Under the pieces are notes generated by a model. It was not told where the DNA came from. It did no database searches and worked only from the letters and a program-made list of their open reading frames with translations. Shown one piece after another: positions 29,142 through 37,693 of a stretch of DNA of 45,585 nt. The DNA is from a virus. Position 1 is the first letter of the stretch, and each line of letters begins with the position of its first letter. A program made the position numbers and the translations under genes. The DNA is taken from positions 1-45,585 of the IMG/VR virus record IMGVR_UViG_3300042301_002924. The stretch is one strand, 5' to 3'.

Positions 29142-29552
29142 ATGAACGAAGTAGTCTTGGTAGATATTGATGGAACTGTCGCCAATATGGTAAATAGAGG
29201 TCCGTATGAGTACAACAGGGTTGGAGAAGACCTTCCAAATAAAGATGTTATAAATGTTGTTGAATGTTTGTGGAAGTCTAGCAAAACTATAATTTATATA
29301 ACTGGTCGTGAAGATTCTTGTTATGAGGAAACTTATAAATGGCTAGTTGAAAATTGCCCACCCTTTTCTAATTTGTATATGCGTAAAACTGGAGACTATA
29401 GAAAAGATGTAGAAATAAAAAAAGAGATTTATGACAATAATATTAAAAATGTGTTTGACGTATTGTGCGTATTAGATGATCGTAAATCGGTGGTTGACAT
29501 GTGGAGAAGTTTGGGACTAACCTGTTTGCAAGTTAATGACGGAGATTTTTAA
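29142..29552 (+). CDS. PNKP-type HAD 3'-phosphatase domain, 136 aa
   Basis: EVVLVDIDGTVANMVNR (nucleophile D8 and D10) and IIYITGREDSCYEET, then NLYMRKTGDYRKDVEIKK and CVLDDRKSVVDMWRSLG match the phosphatase half of T4 polynucleotide kinase, which removes 3'-phosphates. The kinase half is absent. It could work in RNA or DNA end repair with a partner, or be another small-molecule HAD phosphatase. AAAGGA site; its TAA overlaps the next ATG. Confidence 0.75.
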   Translation: MNEVVLVDIDGTVANMVNRGPYEYNRVGEDLPNKDVINVVECLWKSSKTIIYITGREDSCYEETYKWLVENCPPFSNLYMRKTGDYRKDVEIKKEIYDNNIKNVFDVLCVLDDRKSVVDMWRSLGLTCLQVNDGDF

Positions 29553-30262
29553 TGTATAATGGAAAAAAAATACATCATTTTTATCACATAGGATCTTCAG
29601 GACAGTGGCTTCAACCACTTTCTGAACATATACATGCTTTAAAAAGATATGGGCTTTTAGATATACTAGATAGCTTAAATTTTGGAATTATTGGATTGCA
29701 TGAAAATAGAAAAGCTGTAAAAGAATACTTAAGCAGTCAGCTTGATAATTTTAACATTGTTGCAGAAGCTGACGAAGGTTGGGAGCAAGTTACCTTAAAG
29801 CCTCTTTATGAATTTGCTTTAAAAAATGACGGTTATATTTTTTATGCTCATACAAAAGCCTCAAACAATCATAATCTTTATGGGGTAAAGCACAGAAGAT
29901 CAATGACCTATTTTAACATCGTAAACTGGAAAGATTGTGTAGAAAAATTAGATGAAGGTTATACCCTAGCTGGAGTTCATTATTGTCAAATGTATTTATT
30001 AAAAGATGCCTATGGAAATGAATTAGACCTTCCAGGAGAAACTAGATATGAATACACAAAAAAACATGATGGGTTTTACTTAGGCAATTTTTGGTGGGCT
30101 ACATCTGATGGAATAAAAACTTTAAATCCTTGTAAAAATGAGTATAGGCAAGATGCTGAGTTTTGGATAGCTCAAATAAAAATAGAAGATAAGGCAGCCT
30201 ATGACTTTCATCCTATAAATAATCTTGTAGAACATGAAGATCAGTTTGTAACTAAATGGTAA
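29552..30262 (+). CDS. Glycosyltransferase-like phage protein, 236 aa
   Basis: DGYIFYAHTKASNNHN, HRRSMTYFNIVNWKDCVEKLDEGYTLAGVHY, FYLGNFWWATSDGIKTL and AEFWIAQI follow a phage family pattern (YxHTKG, W-C-L, GNFWWA, AEFWI) that is usually listed as glycosyltransferase-like. I see no certain nucleotide-sugar motif. TAATG coupling to the phosphatase gene suggests a joint unit, and it closes the accessory cassette. Confidence 0.6.
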   Translation: MYNGKKIHHFYHIGSSGQWLQPLSEHIHALKRYGLLDILDSLNFGIIGLHENRKAVKEYLSSQLDNFNIVAEADEGWEQVTLKPLYEFALKNDGYIFYAHTKASNNHNLYGVKHRRSMTYFNIVNWKDCVEKLDEGYTLAGVHYCQMYLLKDAYGNELDLPGETRYEYTKKHDGFYLGNFWWATSDGIKTLNPCKNEYRQDAEFWIAQIKIEDKAAYDFHPINNLVEHEDQFVTKW

Positions 30263-30295
30263 AAAGTCTACATTCTATACAAAATATACTAAACA

Positions 30296-30304
30296 TGGTA
30301 TAAT
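30296..30304 (+). promoter_or_regulatory. Extended -10 (TGG-TATAAT)
   Basis: Lies 18 nt before the ATG at 30323, with AAAGGTG between them. It restarts transcription of structural genes after the accessory cassette. Confidence 0.55.
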
Positions 30305-30322
30305 ATTGAAAGGTGATTAACT

Positions 30323-30700
30323 ATGGCATTTCCAGGTACATATAACTTTAACTACTATGCTGGTGATACTTTTGAGTTTTTTATATACCCAAAAAATTCT
30401 ACTGGTGGAGTATTTGACGACCTTACTGACTACACTCCACTATTTGTAGTTGCTGAATCTAGAGGTGCATCTGCCTCTGTTATAGACTCTCTTGACATAA
30501 CTAGTGCATCTGCAACTGTTCAAGATGGAGACCATGTTTCTTGTACAATTCTTCCAGATGGAGGAAGACAACTAACAAACTCAACATATTTGTATGATGT
30601 TCAGATTGAAAATACAAATGCATTATCAACATCTTTTGGAAAAGTATTTACACTTTTAACTGGAACGATAAATGTTACACAAGATGTGGCGGTAACTTAA
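30323..30700 (+). CDS. Tail or fibre-connector protein, 125 aa
   Basis: NFNYYAGDTFEFFIYPKNSTGGVFDDLTDYTPLFVVAESRG has the layout of the 16737 protein and other connector modules (QGDTF...DLTGY). The C terminus ends in beta strands (FTLLTGTINVTQDVAV). It forms a pair with the next gene, as at 16737-17527. Confidence 0.7.
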   Translation: MAFPGTYNFNYYAGDTFEFFIYPKNSTGGVFDDLTDYTPLFVVAESRGASASVIDSLDITSASATVQDGDHVSCTILPDGGRQLTNSTYLYDVQIENTNALSTSFGKVFTLLTGTINVTQDVAVT

Positions 30701-30701
30701 T

Positions 30702-31292
30702 ATGGCAATAGATACAATCATATCTAATGATGAATTAGTTGTAGTTGGACCACCTGCCTCAGTATCTGTAAGTGTTGACATTGGTCCACAGGGAGAAAGA
30801 GGGTCTCAGTTCTATTCTGGTATTGGGTCCCCAACTCTTTCACAAAATCTAGCAAGTGTTGCAGATGCTAAAATAAATGATCTTTATATTAATAGACTTC
30901 TTGGTGGAAATTATGGAGTTGTTTATAAATTAAATGCAACACCTGGTGGTAGCTCATGGCAGCCAATTCTAAAATTTCAACCAATATCTCATAGCATTCA
31001 AAAACCAGTTGATTTCATATCTGGAACTGGATCTATTTCAATACCGTTAGCAGATTTTTATTCTAGTGCCCCAGAAAACTTAGATCCAAATTCAATCCTT
31101 ATTCAAGCAACATCAGAATTAAACAATCCAGCTTTTATATCTATTTCAAATAAAGACATTCAAGATGTTTCTGCTGTTAAAACTTTTATTGCAGAGTTAA
31201 AGGGGGCAGAACTATCCTCTGGATCCGTGTCTTTAATATCATCGTCTGCAGTCCCTATAAATTTTTACATAACTGCTGGGGTAGGTGTATAG
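30702..31292 (+). CDS. Fibre-like protein, 196 aa
   Basis: ELVVVGPPASVSVSVDIGPQGERGSQFYSGIGSPT, then NDLYINRLLGGNYGVVYKLN is parallel to the 17081 protein (VVVQLGTSGPQGARGSG, then GDFYIN). The C-terminal half is a Ser-rich beta region without the W-TH-LG tip. A fibre or fibre-base role is inferred. Confidence 0.7.
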   Translation: MAIDTIISNDELVVVGPPASVSVSVDIGPQGERGSQFYSGIGSPTLSQNLASVADAKINDLYINRLLGGNYGVVYKLNATPGGSSWQPILKFQPISHSIQKPVDFISGTGSISIPLADFYSSAPENLDPNSILIQATSELNNPAFISISNKDIQDVSAVKTFIAELKGAELSSGSVSLISSSAVPINFYITAGVGV

Positions 31293-31293
31293 A

Positions 31294-32121
31294 ATGGCAG
31301 AGTATATTGGTAAAAGTAAGGGTTTTGGTATTTTAGCTAATAGTATTCAATTCAATACATATGTTCCAGAATTATCAGATAATGCAGACATTCAGAATGC
31401 ATTTGAGTTATTTTATTTTGGAGATTCTTCAGATGGAACTACATTAGGAGATGTAAGTCTTTATTCAAATTTATTAGATTTTGATAGTAGAATTACTGCA
31501 ACTGATAACGCTTTTTCTGGACACGATGGAGCTCATTTCAACGTTCATGGTATATCAGGATATGTTGTTGGAACTATTGATGTTCAAGAGCTAACAAATA
31601 AAACTTTAACAAGCCCAATAATTACTAACGGAACTATAAATGGTGGAGTAGCCCTAACAGTAAATTCTACTGAATTAAATGTTCTTGATGGAATTACAGC
31701 ATCAACTTCAGAAATCAACATTCTTGATGGTATAACTGCAACAACTACTGAAATTAATTATATTGATGGTGTAACTTCAGATATTCAAACACAATTAAAT
31801 ACTAAGTCTCCTAGTGCTAGTCCCACATTTACTGGAGCTGTAGTTCTTCCATCCACTACTTCAATTGGTACAATTACTTCTACTGAACTTAGTTATGTTG
31901 ATGGAGTTACCTCTTCAATTCAAACGCAACTAGATTCTAAGGCAGCATCTTCTGCACTTTCTTTACATGAAGCAGACACTACAAGCATTCATGGTATTGC
32001 TGATACATCTAAGTTAGCAAGGGTTGCCAGCTCAAGTGCTGGTAGAACCATATTTGTTCAATCTGCAACCCCTACAGCTCTGGCAGTTGGAGATATTTGG
32101 TTCCAAGTAACAGGACTATAA
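31294..32121 (+). CDS. Fibre protein with LDGIT repeats, 275 aa
   Basis: EIGYLDGVT-type repeats occur three to four times (STELNVLDGITASTSEINIL, TTTEINYIDGVTSDIQTQLN, TELSYVDGVTSSIQTQLD), a common shaft motif of phage fibres, also in the 316-aa fibre. A NKTLTSPIITNGTING block precedes them. The ATG at 31294 is chosen over an in-frame GTG at 31285. Confidence 0.8.
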   Translation: MAEYIGKSKGFGILANSIQFNTYVPELSDNADIQNAFELFYFGDSSDGTTLGDVSLYSNLLDFDSRITATDNAFSGHDGAHFNVHGISGYVVGTIDVQELTNKTLTSPIITNGTINGGVALTVNSTELNVLDGITASTSEINILDGITATTTEINYIDGVTSDIQTQLNTKSPSASPTFTGAVVLPSTTSIGTITSTELSYVDGVTSSIQTQLDSKAASSALSLHEADTTSIHGIADTSKLARVASSSAGRTIFVQSATPTALAVGDIWFQVTGL

Positions 32122-32122
32122 T

Positions 32123-33442
32123 ATGGTAGATAAATGGGGCTCTTCGGTACATAACTACACAACTTCTGGTGGTGCAAAAAAATATATAAAAATTGGTGCA
32201 ACTATTGTTCCATATGTATATTCTGATAGGATTGATTTTTATTTAGGTGTAGACTTAAATGCAGACTATGCAATTAGTGATACAAGTTGCCCGTGGTCAG
32301 TAAGTGGAAACTGGTCTCGTGGTAGTTCTAACGTGTCAGGTGGAGTAAACATTCCTTCTGGTGGTGGAAGTCAATCTTTATGGTCAGAAGCTGTGTCTAG
32401 TGGACACCTTTATCGTGTCTATGGCTCACCTGGGCAAACTCTTACTGCAACCGCCACTGCTTCTATATCTGGTCTTTTTTCATTTAGCAATACTGCCACT
32501 GTAACTTATTCAGAATCAGCAAGAATTCCTGCAGTTGCACCTAGTGGAGTAACAAGTATCTCTTCAAGCCCTTACAATGGTGGAATTTCTGTAAGTTTTG
32601 GTGGACCAACTTACGATGGTGGTTCAGCAATTTCTTACTATCAATACTATTACGATGGAATAGGGTGGACTGGAGTTCCAAGTATTCCATTTAACGTACC
32701 AGGAACTAACGGTACAGCAAGAACCGTTTATGTTCGTGCTGTTAATTCTGATGGTATTGGAGGTCCAGCAGAATCTACAACTAGTACTCCAAGAACTGTT
32801 CCAACTGCACCAGGAGTATCGTCTACACGAAACAATGGATCTATATCTGTCAGTTATTCAGCACCAAGTAGTGATGGTGGAAATGGAATTTCTTCTTATC
32901 AATACTCATTAAATAATAGTACATGGACTACTACACCAAGTAATCCATTTAATATTAGCGGTACAAATGGTACAGCAATAACAGTTTATGTTCGTGCGGT
33001 TAATGATGCTGGTGGAGGAGCTTCTGCATCTACAACTAATACTCCAGGAACTGTTCCTACTGCACCAACTTCATTTACTGCCAACACTAGTACATTTGGT
33101 CAAATTGGTCTATCTTGGGCTGCACCATCTAGCAATGGTGGGTATGCAATAACTGGATATAAACTATATAACGGTGCTACTTTACTTCAAAATAGTCTAT
33201 CAACATCTTATACACATACTGGGCTATCTCCTTATGCAGACTATTCCTATACTGTAGTTGCTACAAACTCTCTTGGCGATAGCACTACTACATCGCTTAC
33301 TGCAAAAACAATGGGTGGTATTGCTAAGATATGGAATGGTACGTCTTATGTAACAACGCTTCCTAAAGTCTGGAATGGTACTTCATGGGCAGATGCACAG
33401 GCTCGTATGTGGAATGGCACAGAGTGGAAACATGGAATTTAA
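32123..33442 (+). CDS. Structural protein with three FN3 domains, 439 aa
   Basis: After about 130 residues, three fibronectin type III repeats follow (about 135-230, 230-315, 315-395), with SYQYSLN...WT and YVRAVN-GGG phrases and PSAP-like linkers. The C terminus has repeated WNGTS/WNGTE phrases (KIWNGTSYV, KVWNGTSWA, RMWNGTEWK), common in phage and bacterial surface proteins. FN3 in virions often mediates weak surface adhesion. Confidence 0.83.
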   Translation: MVDKWGSSVHNYTTSGGAKKYIKIGATIVPYVYSDRIDFYLGVDLNADYAISDTSCPWSVSGNWSRGSSNVSGGVNIPSGGGSQSLWSEAVSSGHLYRVYGSPGQTLTATATASISGLFSFSNTATVTYSESARIPAVAPSGVTSISSSPYNGGISVSFGGPTYDGGSAISYYQYYYDGIGWTGVPSIPFNVPGTNGTARTVYVRAVNSDGIGGPAESTTSTPRTVPTAPGVSSTRNNGSISVSYSAPSSDGGNGISSYQYSLNNSTWTTTPSNPFNISGTNGTAITVYVRAVNDAGGGASASTTNTPGTVPTAPTSFTANTSTFGQIGLSWAAPSSNGGYAITGYKLYNGATLLQNSLSTSYTHTGLSPYADYSYTVVATNSLGDSTTTSLTAKTMGGIAKIWNGTSYVTTLPKVWNGTSWADAQARMWNGTEWKHGI

Positions 33443-33449
33443 ATATTGC

Positions 33450-33478
33450 TTGACAGGGAAATATTTTTAGTATATACT
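33450..33478 (+). promoter_or_regulatory. Consensus sigma70-type promoter
   Basis: TTGACA (33450-33455), 17 bp, TATACT (33473-33478), 31 nt before the holin candidate, with a GGAG site in the leader. The strongest housekeeping promoter in the window, suggesting separate late control of lysis. Confidence 0.75.
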
Positions 33479-33509
33479 TTTACTAAGTACTATAGACAGG
33501 AGAATTATC

Positions 33510-33788
33510 ATGGTACTAAAATTAACAAAATCACAAAAAGAAATGTTGCAATCGTATGGTCGCTCATTTTTAGGTGCAGCACTTGCTTTATATATGGCAG
33601 GTAATACAGATGCTTATACATATTTGTATGCTTTTGTAGCTGCTTTTGCACCAGTAGCAATTCGTTACTTTAATAAGAATGACATTGCTTTTGGAAAAAT
33701 TTCTGGAAATTCAACCTCAGAAGAAGTTGCTACAGAAGTTGTTAAAGCAGTTAAGAAGGCTGCTGTAAAGAAGACAGAAAAGAAGTAA
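33510..33788 (+). CDS. Holin-like membrane protein, 92 aa
   Basis: SYGRSFLGAALALYMAG, then YLYAFVAAFAPVAIRYF gives two transmembrane helices (about 15-32 and 38-54), followed by NKND-AFG and a Lys/Ala-rich cytoplasmic tail (EVVKAVKKAAVKKTEKK). This pattern is shared by small actinophage membrane proteins often called holins. No endolysin is visible next to it, so the role is inferred. Confidence 0.7.
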   Translation: MVLKLTKSQKEMLQSYGRSFLGAALALYMAGNTDAYTYLYAFVAAFAPVAIRYFNKNDIAFGKISGNSTSEEVATEVVKAVKKAAVKKTEKK

Positions 33789-33798
33789 TAAAATAACC

Positions 33799-34893
33799 AT
33801 GCCATCTCCAACAATTGCTTTTTTAACTTACGACTGGACATTTGGCATAAAGCCATTACAGCCAAATGGTTGTGGCTGGTACAGATGTTATTTGCCAATG
33901 AAGCAATTGAAGGAGCATGGATGGGAAACTGGAATTGGACTTCCAGGATTTAATCCCGATCATGGATTTGGAATATTAATTCCAGATGAAAAAGCTATTC
34001 ACGGCTGGGATATTATTGTTCTTAAATTAATTATGCTTGAAAGATGTGTTGAGCAAGTAAGACAGGCAAGAGAACTTGGTCAAAAAATTGTAGTAGATAT
34101 TGATGATCACATGGAAGGTCTTGAAGAAACAAATCTTGCATATAAGACAACTCATCCAGATTCAAATCCAAATAACAATAGAGATCACTATGTTGCAATT
34201 ATTGAACAGGCAGATGCGTTAATAACTTCTACTCCATTCTTAAAAGATTTTTATGAAAAAAAATATCCAGAAAAACCAGTTTTTGTAGTTAGAAATGGCA
34301 TTGACATTGAACGCTGGGGAATAAAAAGAAAGGACCATGCTGGTCGTCTTCCAACATTTGGCTGGGTTGGTGCTACTCCTTGGAGATCTGGAGATTTAGA
34401 AACTTTAAAACCATTCTTTGGAGAATTTTTAAAGAAAAAGCATTTAAAATTTCATCATGCTGGAAATATTATTAACGCTCCACAGGCATTTAGTCAAATT
34501 GGTATTGATAAAAAATATTGCTCAGTTGAGCCAATGAAAACAATGTTGCATGTTCCAGAATTATTTAGAAAAATGGATGTTGGAATTGTTCCGTTAAGAA
34601 ATGTTGAATTTAATCATGCAAAGTCATATCTAAAAGGTTTAGAAAATGCAGCAGCAGGAGTTCCTTTTGTATCATCTGGAGGACTTCCAGAATATCAACT
34701 ATTTGCAGATTCTGGCGTTGGAAGAATTGCAAACACTCCTGATGAGTGGACTAGTCATATGGAAGAGTTGTTAGATCCAAAAGTAAGACTTGAAGAAAGA
34801 ACTAAAAACTTTGAACTTGTAACAGAACAGTTCTCTATGAAGCAAAGAGGATATGACTGGGATGAAGTTTGTAGAAAAATTCTTGCGTTATAA
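33799..34893 (+). CDS. GT4-like glycosyltransferase (GT-B fold), 364 aa
   Basis: GCGWYRCYLPMKQLKEHGWE is the N-terminal acceptor side, ADALITSTPFLKDFYEKKY and VVRNGIDIERW mark the hinge. PTFGWVGATPWRSGDLE and VPLRNVEFNHAKSYLKGLENAAAGVPFVSSGGLPEY form the nucleotide-sugar site (E in LENAA). This is typical of GT1/GT4 enzymes in phages. A TAAAAT ends 4 nt before the ATG, so it may be read partly from the holin unit. Confidence 0.85.
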   Translation: MPSPTIAFLTYDWTFGIKPLQPNGCGWYRCYLPMKQLKEHGWETGIGLPGFNPDHGFGILIPDEKAIHGWDIIVLKLIMLERCVEQVRQARELGQKIVVDIDDHMEGLEETNLAYKTTHPDSNPNNNRDHYVAIIEQADALITSTPFLKDFYEKKYPEKPVFVVRNGIDIERWGIKRKDHAGRLPTFGWVGATPWRSGDLETLKPFFGEFLKKKHLKFHHAGNIINAPQAFSQIGIDKKYCSVEPMKTMLHVPELFRKMDVGIVPLRNVEFNHAKSYLKGLENAAAGVPFVSSGGLPEYQLFADSGVGRIANTPDEWTSHMEELLDPKVRLEERTKNFELVTEQFSMKQRGYDWDEVCRKILAL

Positions 34894-34894
34894 T
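34889..34894 (+). promoter_or_regulatory. TATAAT overlapping the GT4 stop, leaderless start
   Basis: The -10 contains the TAA stop of the GT4 gene and ends 6 nt before the ATG at 34901, the same layout as at 22309. Confidence 0.5.
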
Positions 34895-34900
34895 ATATGT

Positions 34901-35431
34901 ATGGCTAAAATATATATTAAAAATGATGAAGACTCTAGATTCGTTAAAGATTTTTTAAAGAAATATATTAGACAAGAAACTGTTCACAATTTAGCTGTTC
35001 ATGAACAAAATGCAGATATTTGCATTAGCTTATTCATTCCAGAGTATCCAGCAGAAGAAAGATTTAATGCTTACTTCTATAATAATACTGAAAACCTGCA
35101 AGAGCTTGCAGATAAAATTTATTACCAATGTTCAAAGGCTGAAATTAAAACTAGACCAGTTGCAAAAAGATCTATTCCAAGAGATCAATATGAAATAGAT
35201 TTTAAGTGTCCAACTCTAGGAATTAATTTAACAAATGATTCAAAAGAAATAGATGATGAAATTTATGCTTTAGTTATTGGTCAAGGAATTGTCTCTCACT
35301 TTGCCCCTGGAACTGTGTTTGATACATTTTCAATAAAAGATAAAGTTAAAAAGCCAGGCGATAAAAGTTTTGCTAATAGAAAATATATTCAAGAGTCAAC
35401 AAACAACTCAAGAATTTTATTTAAGAAGTAG
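34901..35431 (+). CDS. Hypothetical protein, 176 aa
   Basis: I start at MAKIYIKNDEDSRFVKDFL, 6 nt after a TATAAT; a longer frame only overprints the GT4 gene. The protein is charged and soluble (IRQETVHNLAVHEQNADICIS, then NNTENLQELADKIYYQ). It follows a glycosyltransferase but no fold is recognised. Its end overlaps the convergent gene by 11 nt. Confidence 0.65.
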   Translation: MAKIYIKNDEDSRFVKDFLKKYIRQETVHNLAVHEQNADICISLFIPEYPAEERFNAYFYNNTENLQELADKIYYQCSKAEIKTRPVAKRSIPRDQYEIDFKCPTLGINLTNDSKEIDDEIYALVIGQGIVSHFAPGTVFDTFSIKDKVKKPGDKSFANRKYIQESTNNSRILFKK

Positions 35432-35654
35432 ATAAAGAAATATATCCTTTAATTTTTTCTATCATATCAATTCCTGGATAAAAAGATGTTTGACAAGACA
35501 AGCAATAAAAATAAACTTTATCACTACTATCCATTCTACTAATTACCATATCTGGAAATTCTTCATTTTCATTAAAAGGACAAAGAATTTGTAACGCTTT
35601 TCCATTTTTAACTAAATCATTGTATAAGTTTATTTCTTGTATTGTTAGATCCAT
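35421..35654 (-). CDS. Small zinc-finger-like protein, 77 aa, minus strand
   Basis: ALQILCPFNENEEFPDM (one Cys) and YFYCLSCQTSFYPG (CxxC), fitting a small zinc-ribbon-like fold with an incomplete first knuckle. An AAGGAG site precedes its ATG. It is divergent from the reductase gene and convergent with the previous one, an isolated unit like the DUF7455 gene. No family assigned. Confidence 0.65.
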   Translation of the reverse strand: MDLTIQEINLYNDLVKNGKALQILCPFNENEEFPDMVISRMDSSDKVYFYCLSCQTSFYPGIDMIEKIKGYISLSTS

Positions 35655-35683
35655 TTGCTTCTCCTTGAATACTCGTGTAGAAT
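35655..35683 (+). promoter_or_regulatory. Probable promoter of the reductase gene
   Basis: TTGCTT (35655-35660), 17 bp, TAGAAT (35678-35683), 38 nt before the ATG at 35722. It abuts the start of the divergent minus-strand gene. Confidence 0.5.
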
Positions 35684-35721
35684 ATAACTATTCCCATTTT
35701 ATCAGAAGGACGTGTTACACA

Positions 35722-37662
35722 ATGTCATTTATTGACTCCAACGGATCTATAACAGATCCATACCGCAATTTTATTCATATCTCAAGGTATGCTCGCTGGA
35801 TTGAAAGCGAAAACCGCAGAGAGACATGGGAGGAGACAGTTGACAGATATTGTAACTTCATGAGAGACCATCTTGTGCTTAATCATGGCTATAGTCCAAA
35901 TGCAAAAGTTTTTAACGAAGTTAGAGAAGCAATCTTGCATCACCACATAATGCCATCTATGAGGGCACTGATGACTGCTGGACCTGCTTTAGAAAGAGAC
36001 CACATTGCAGCCTACAATTGCTCATTTATCGCTGTAGACAATCCTAGAGCCTTTGATGAGGCTATGTACATACTTATGAACGGAACTGGAGTTGGCTTTA
36101 GTGTTGAACAAAAATATATTAATCAATTGCCAGTTATTTCAGAGTCATTCTTTCAAACAGACACAACCATTGTTGTTGATGATTCAAAACTTGGATGGGC
36201 AAAGGCTTATAAAGAGTTGATTGCACTTCTTTGTCAAGGTCAGATTCCAAACTGGGATGTTTCAAAGGTCCGTCCAGCTGGAGCAAGACTAAAGGTGTTT
36301 GGTGGTAGAGCATCTGGACCAGCCCCTTTAGTAGATCTATTTAATTTTACAATTGAAACATTTAAGGTTGCATCAGGAAGACGATTAAAGTCAATTGAAG
36401 CACATGACCTAATGTGTAAGATTGGAGAAGTCGTTGTTGTTGGAGGAGTTCGTAGAAGTGCTTTAATTTCACTTTCTAACCTAGATGATTTTGAAATGGC
36501 AAAAGCTAAGAGTGGTCAATGGTGGGAAGGCAACGGTCAAAGAGCATTAGCAAATAATTCTGCTGTATATAATTCAAAGCCAAATACTGCACAGTTCCTT
36601 CGTGAGTGGAGAAACCTATACGAGTCAAAGTCTGGCGAACGTGGAATTTATAACATTGATTCTGTTCGTAAGCATATTGACAAGTTTGGTCGCAGAGATT
36701 CAAGCCTTGTTGGAGGAACTAATCCTTGTGGAGAAATTCTTCTTCGCCCAAATGAATTTTGCAACTTAACTGAGGTTGTAATTGATTCAACTGATACTAA
36801 AGAAACTTTGCTTGAAAAAGTTAGACTTGCAACAATTCTTGGAACTTGGCAATCAACTTTAACAAACTTTAAATATATTAGAAAAACTTGGAAAGATAAT
36901 TGTGAAGAAGAAAGACTTCTTGGCGTATCTTTGACAGGCATCTATGGAAATAAAATTACTGCTACAAATGGTAAGGCTTTAGAGTCACTGCTTGATGAAA
37001 TGAGAGATCTATCTGTTTCAGTAAATGACAAAGAGGCTAAGTCTTTAAATATCAATCCATCAGTATCAATTACCTGTGTAAAGCCTTCAGGAACAGTCTC
37101 ACAGCTTACAGGGGTATCTTCTGGAATTCATCCGTGGTATTCAGAATATTACATTAGAAGCGTTAGGGCAGACAATAAAGATCCTCTAACACAATTCTTA
37201 AAAGACTCTGGAATTCCATTTGAACCAGATGTAATGAAGCCAGAAATTACAACTGTATTTTATTTTCCAGTTAAAGCTCCAAAGAATGCAGTTCTTACTA
37301 AAGACTTGACTGCAATTGATCATCTTGAAATGTGGAAAACATACAGAACTCATTGGACAGAGCATAATCCAAGCGTTACTGTCAATGTCGAAGAAGATGA
37401 ATGGATGCGTGTTGGTGCTTGGGTATTTGATAACTTTGATTCAATTGGCGGAGTATCTTTTCTTCCATCAACAGAGCATTCTTATAAGCAAGCTCCATAT
37501 CAAGAGATTTCTAAAGAAGAATATGAGTCATATTTAAATAAGATGCCAGATTCAATTAAATGGGAAATGCTTTCTTTATATGAAACAACCGATGGCACAA
37601 CTGGTAGCCAAGAGTTAAGTTGTGTGGCTGGATCTTGTGAAATTGTAGATATTACAAACTAG
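35722..37662 (+). CDS. nrdJ: Class II (adenosylcobalamin-dependent) ribonucleotide reductase, 646 aa
   Basis: Reduces ribonucleoside triphosphates to the deoxy forms using coenzyme B12. The five key cysteines of the monomeric RTPR type are present in order: C100 in YNCSF, C336 in NPCGE (thiyl radical site) with E338 and N334, C347 in EFCNL exactly 11 residues on, and C634/C639 in SCVAGSC at the C terminus, which shuttles reducing power. VKPSGTVSQLTGVSSGIHPW is the substrate loop. The length is somewhat shorter than the Lactobacillus enzyme. Start chosen at MSFIDSNG after AGAAGGA. It lets the phage make dNTPs independently of oxygen, provided the host supplies B12. Confidence 0.93.
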   Translation: MSFIDSNGSITDPYRNFIHISRYARWIESENRRETWEETVDRYCNFMRDHLVLNHGYSPNAKVFNEVREAILHHHIMPSMRALMTAGPALERDHIAAYNCSFIAVDNPRAFDEAMYILMNGTGVGFSVEQKYINQLPVISESFFQTDTTIVVDDSKLGWAKAYKELIALLCQGQIPNWDVSKVRPAGARLKVFGGRASGPAPLVDLFNFTIETFKVASGRRLKSIEAHDLMCKIGEVVVVGGVRRSALISLSNLDDFEMAKAKSGQWWEGNGQRALANNSAVYNSKPNTAQFLREWRNLYESKSGERGIYNIDSVRKHIDKFGRRDSSLVGGTNPCGEILLRPNEFCNLTEVVIDSTDTKETLLEKVRLATILGTWQSTLTNFKYIRKTWKDNCEEERLLGVSLTGIYGNKITATNGKALESLLDEMRDLSVSVNDKEAKSLNINPSVSITCVKPSGTVSQLTGVSSGIHPWYSEYYIRSVRADNKDPLTQFLKDSGIPFEPDVMKPEITTVFYFPVKAPKNAVLTKDLTAIDHLEMWKTYRTHWTEHNPSVTVNVEEDEWMRVGAWVFDNFDSIGGVSFLPSTEHSYKQAPYQEISKEEYESYLNKMPDSIKWEMLSLYETTDGTTGSQELSCVAGSCEIVDITN

Positions 37663-37668
37663 GCTTTA

Positions 37669-37677
37669 TGATAAAAT
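37669..37677 (+). promoter_or_regulatory. Extended -10 (TGA-TAAAAT)
   Basis: Lies 16 nt before the ATG at 37694, with GAGGTAA in between, so this gene has a short leader. Confidence 0.5.
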
Positions 37678-37693
37678 AGGGTAGAGGTAATCT

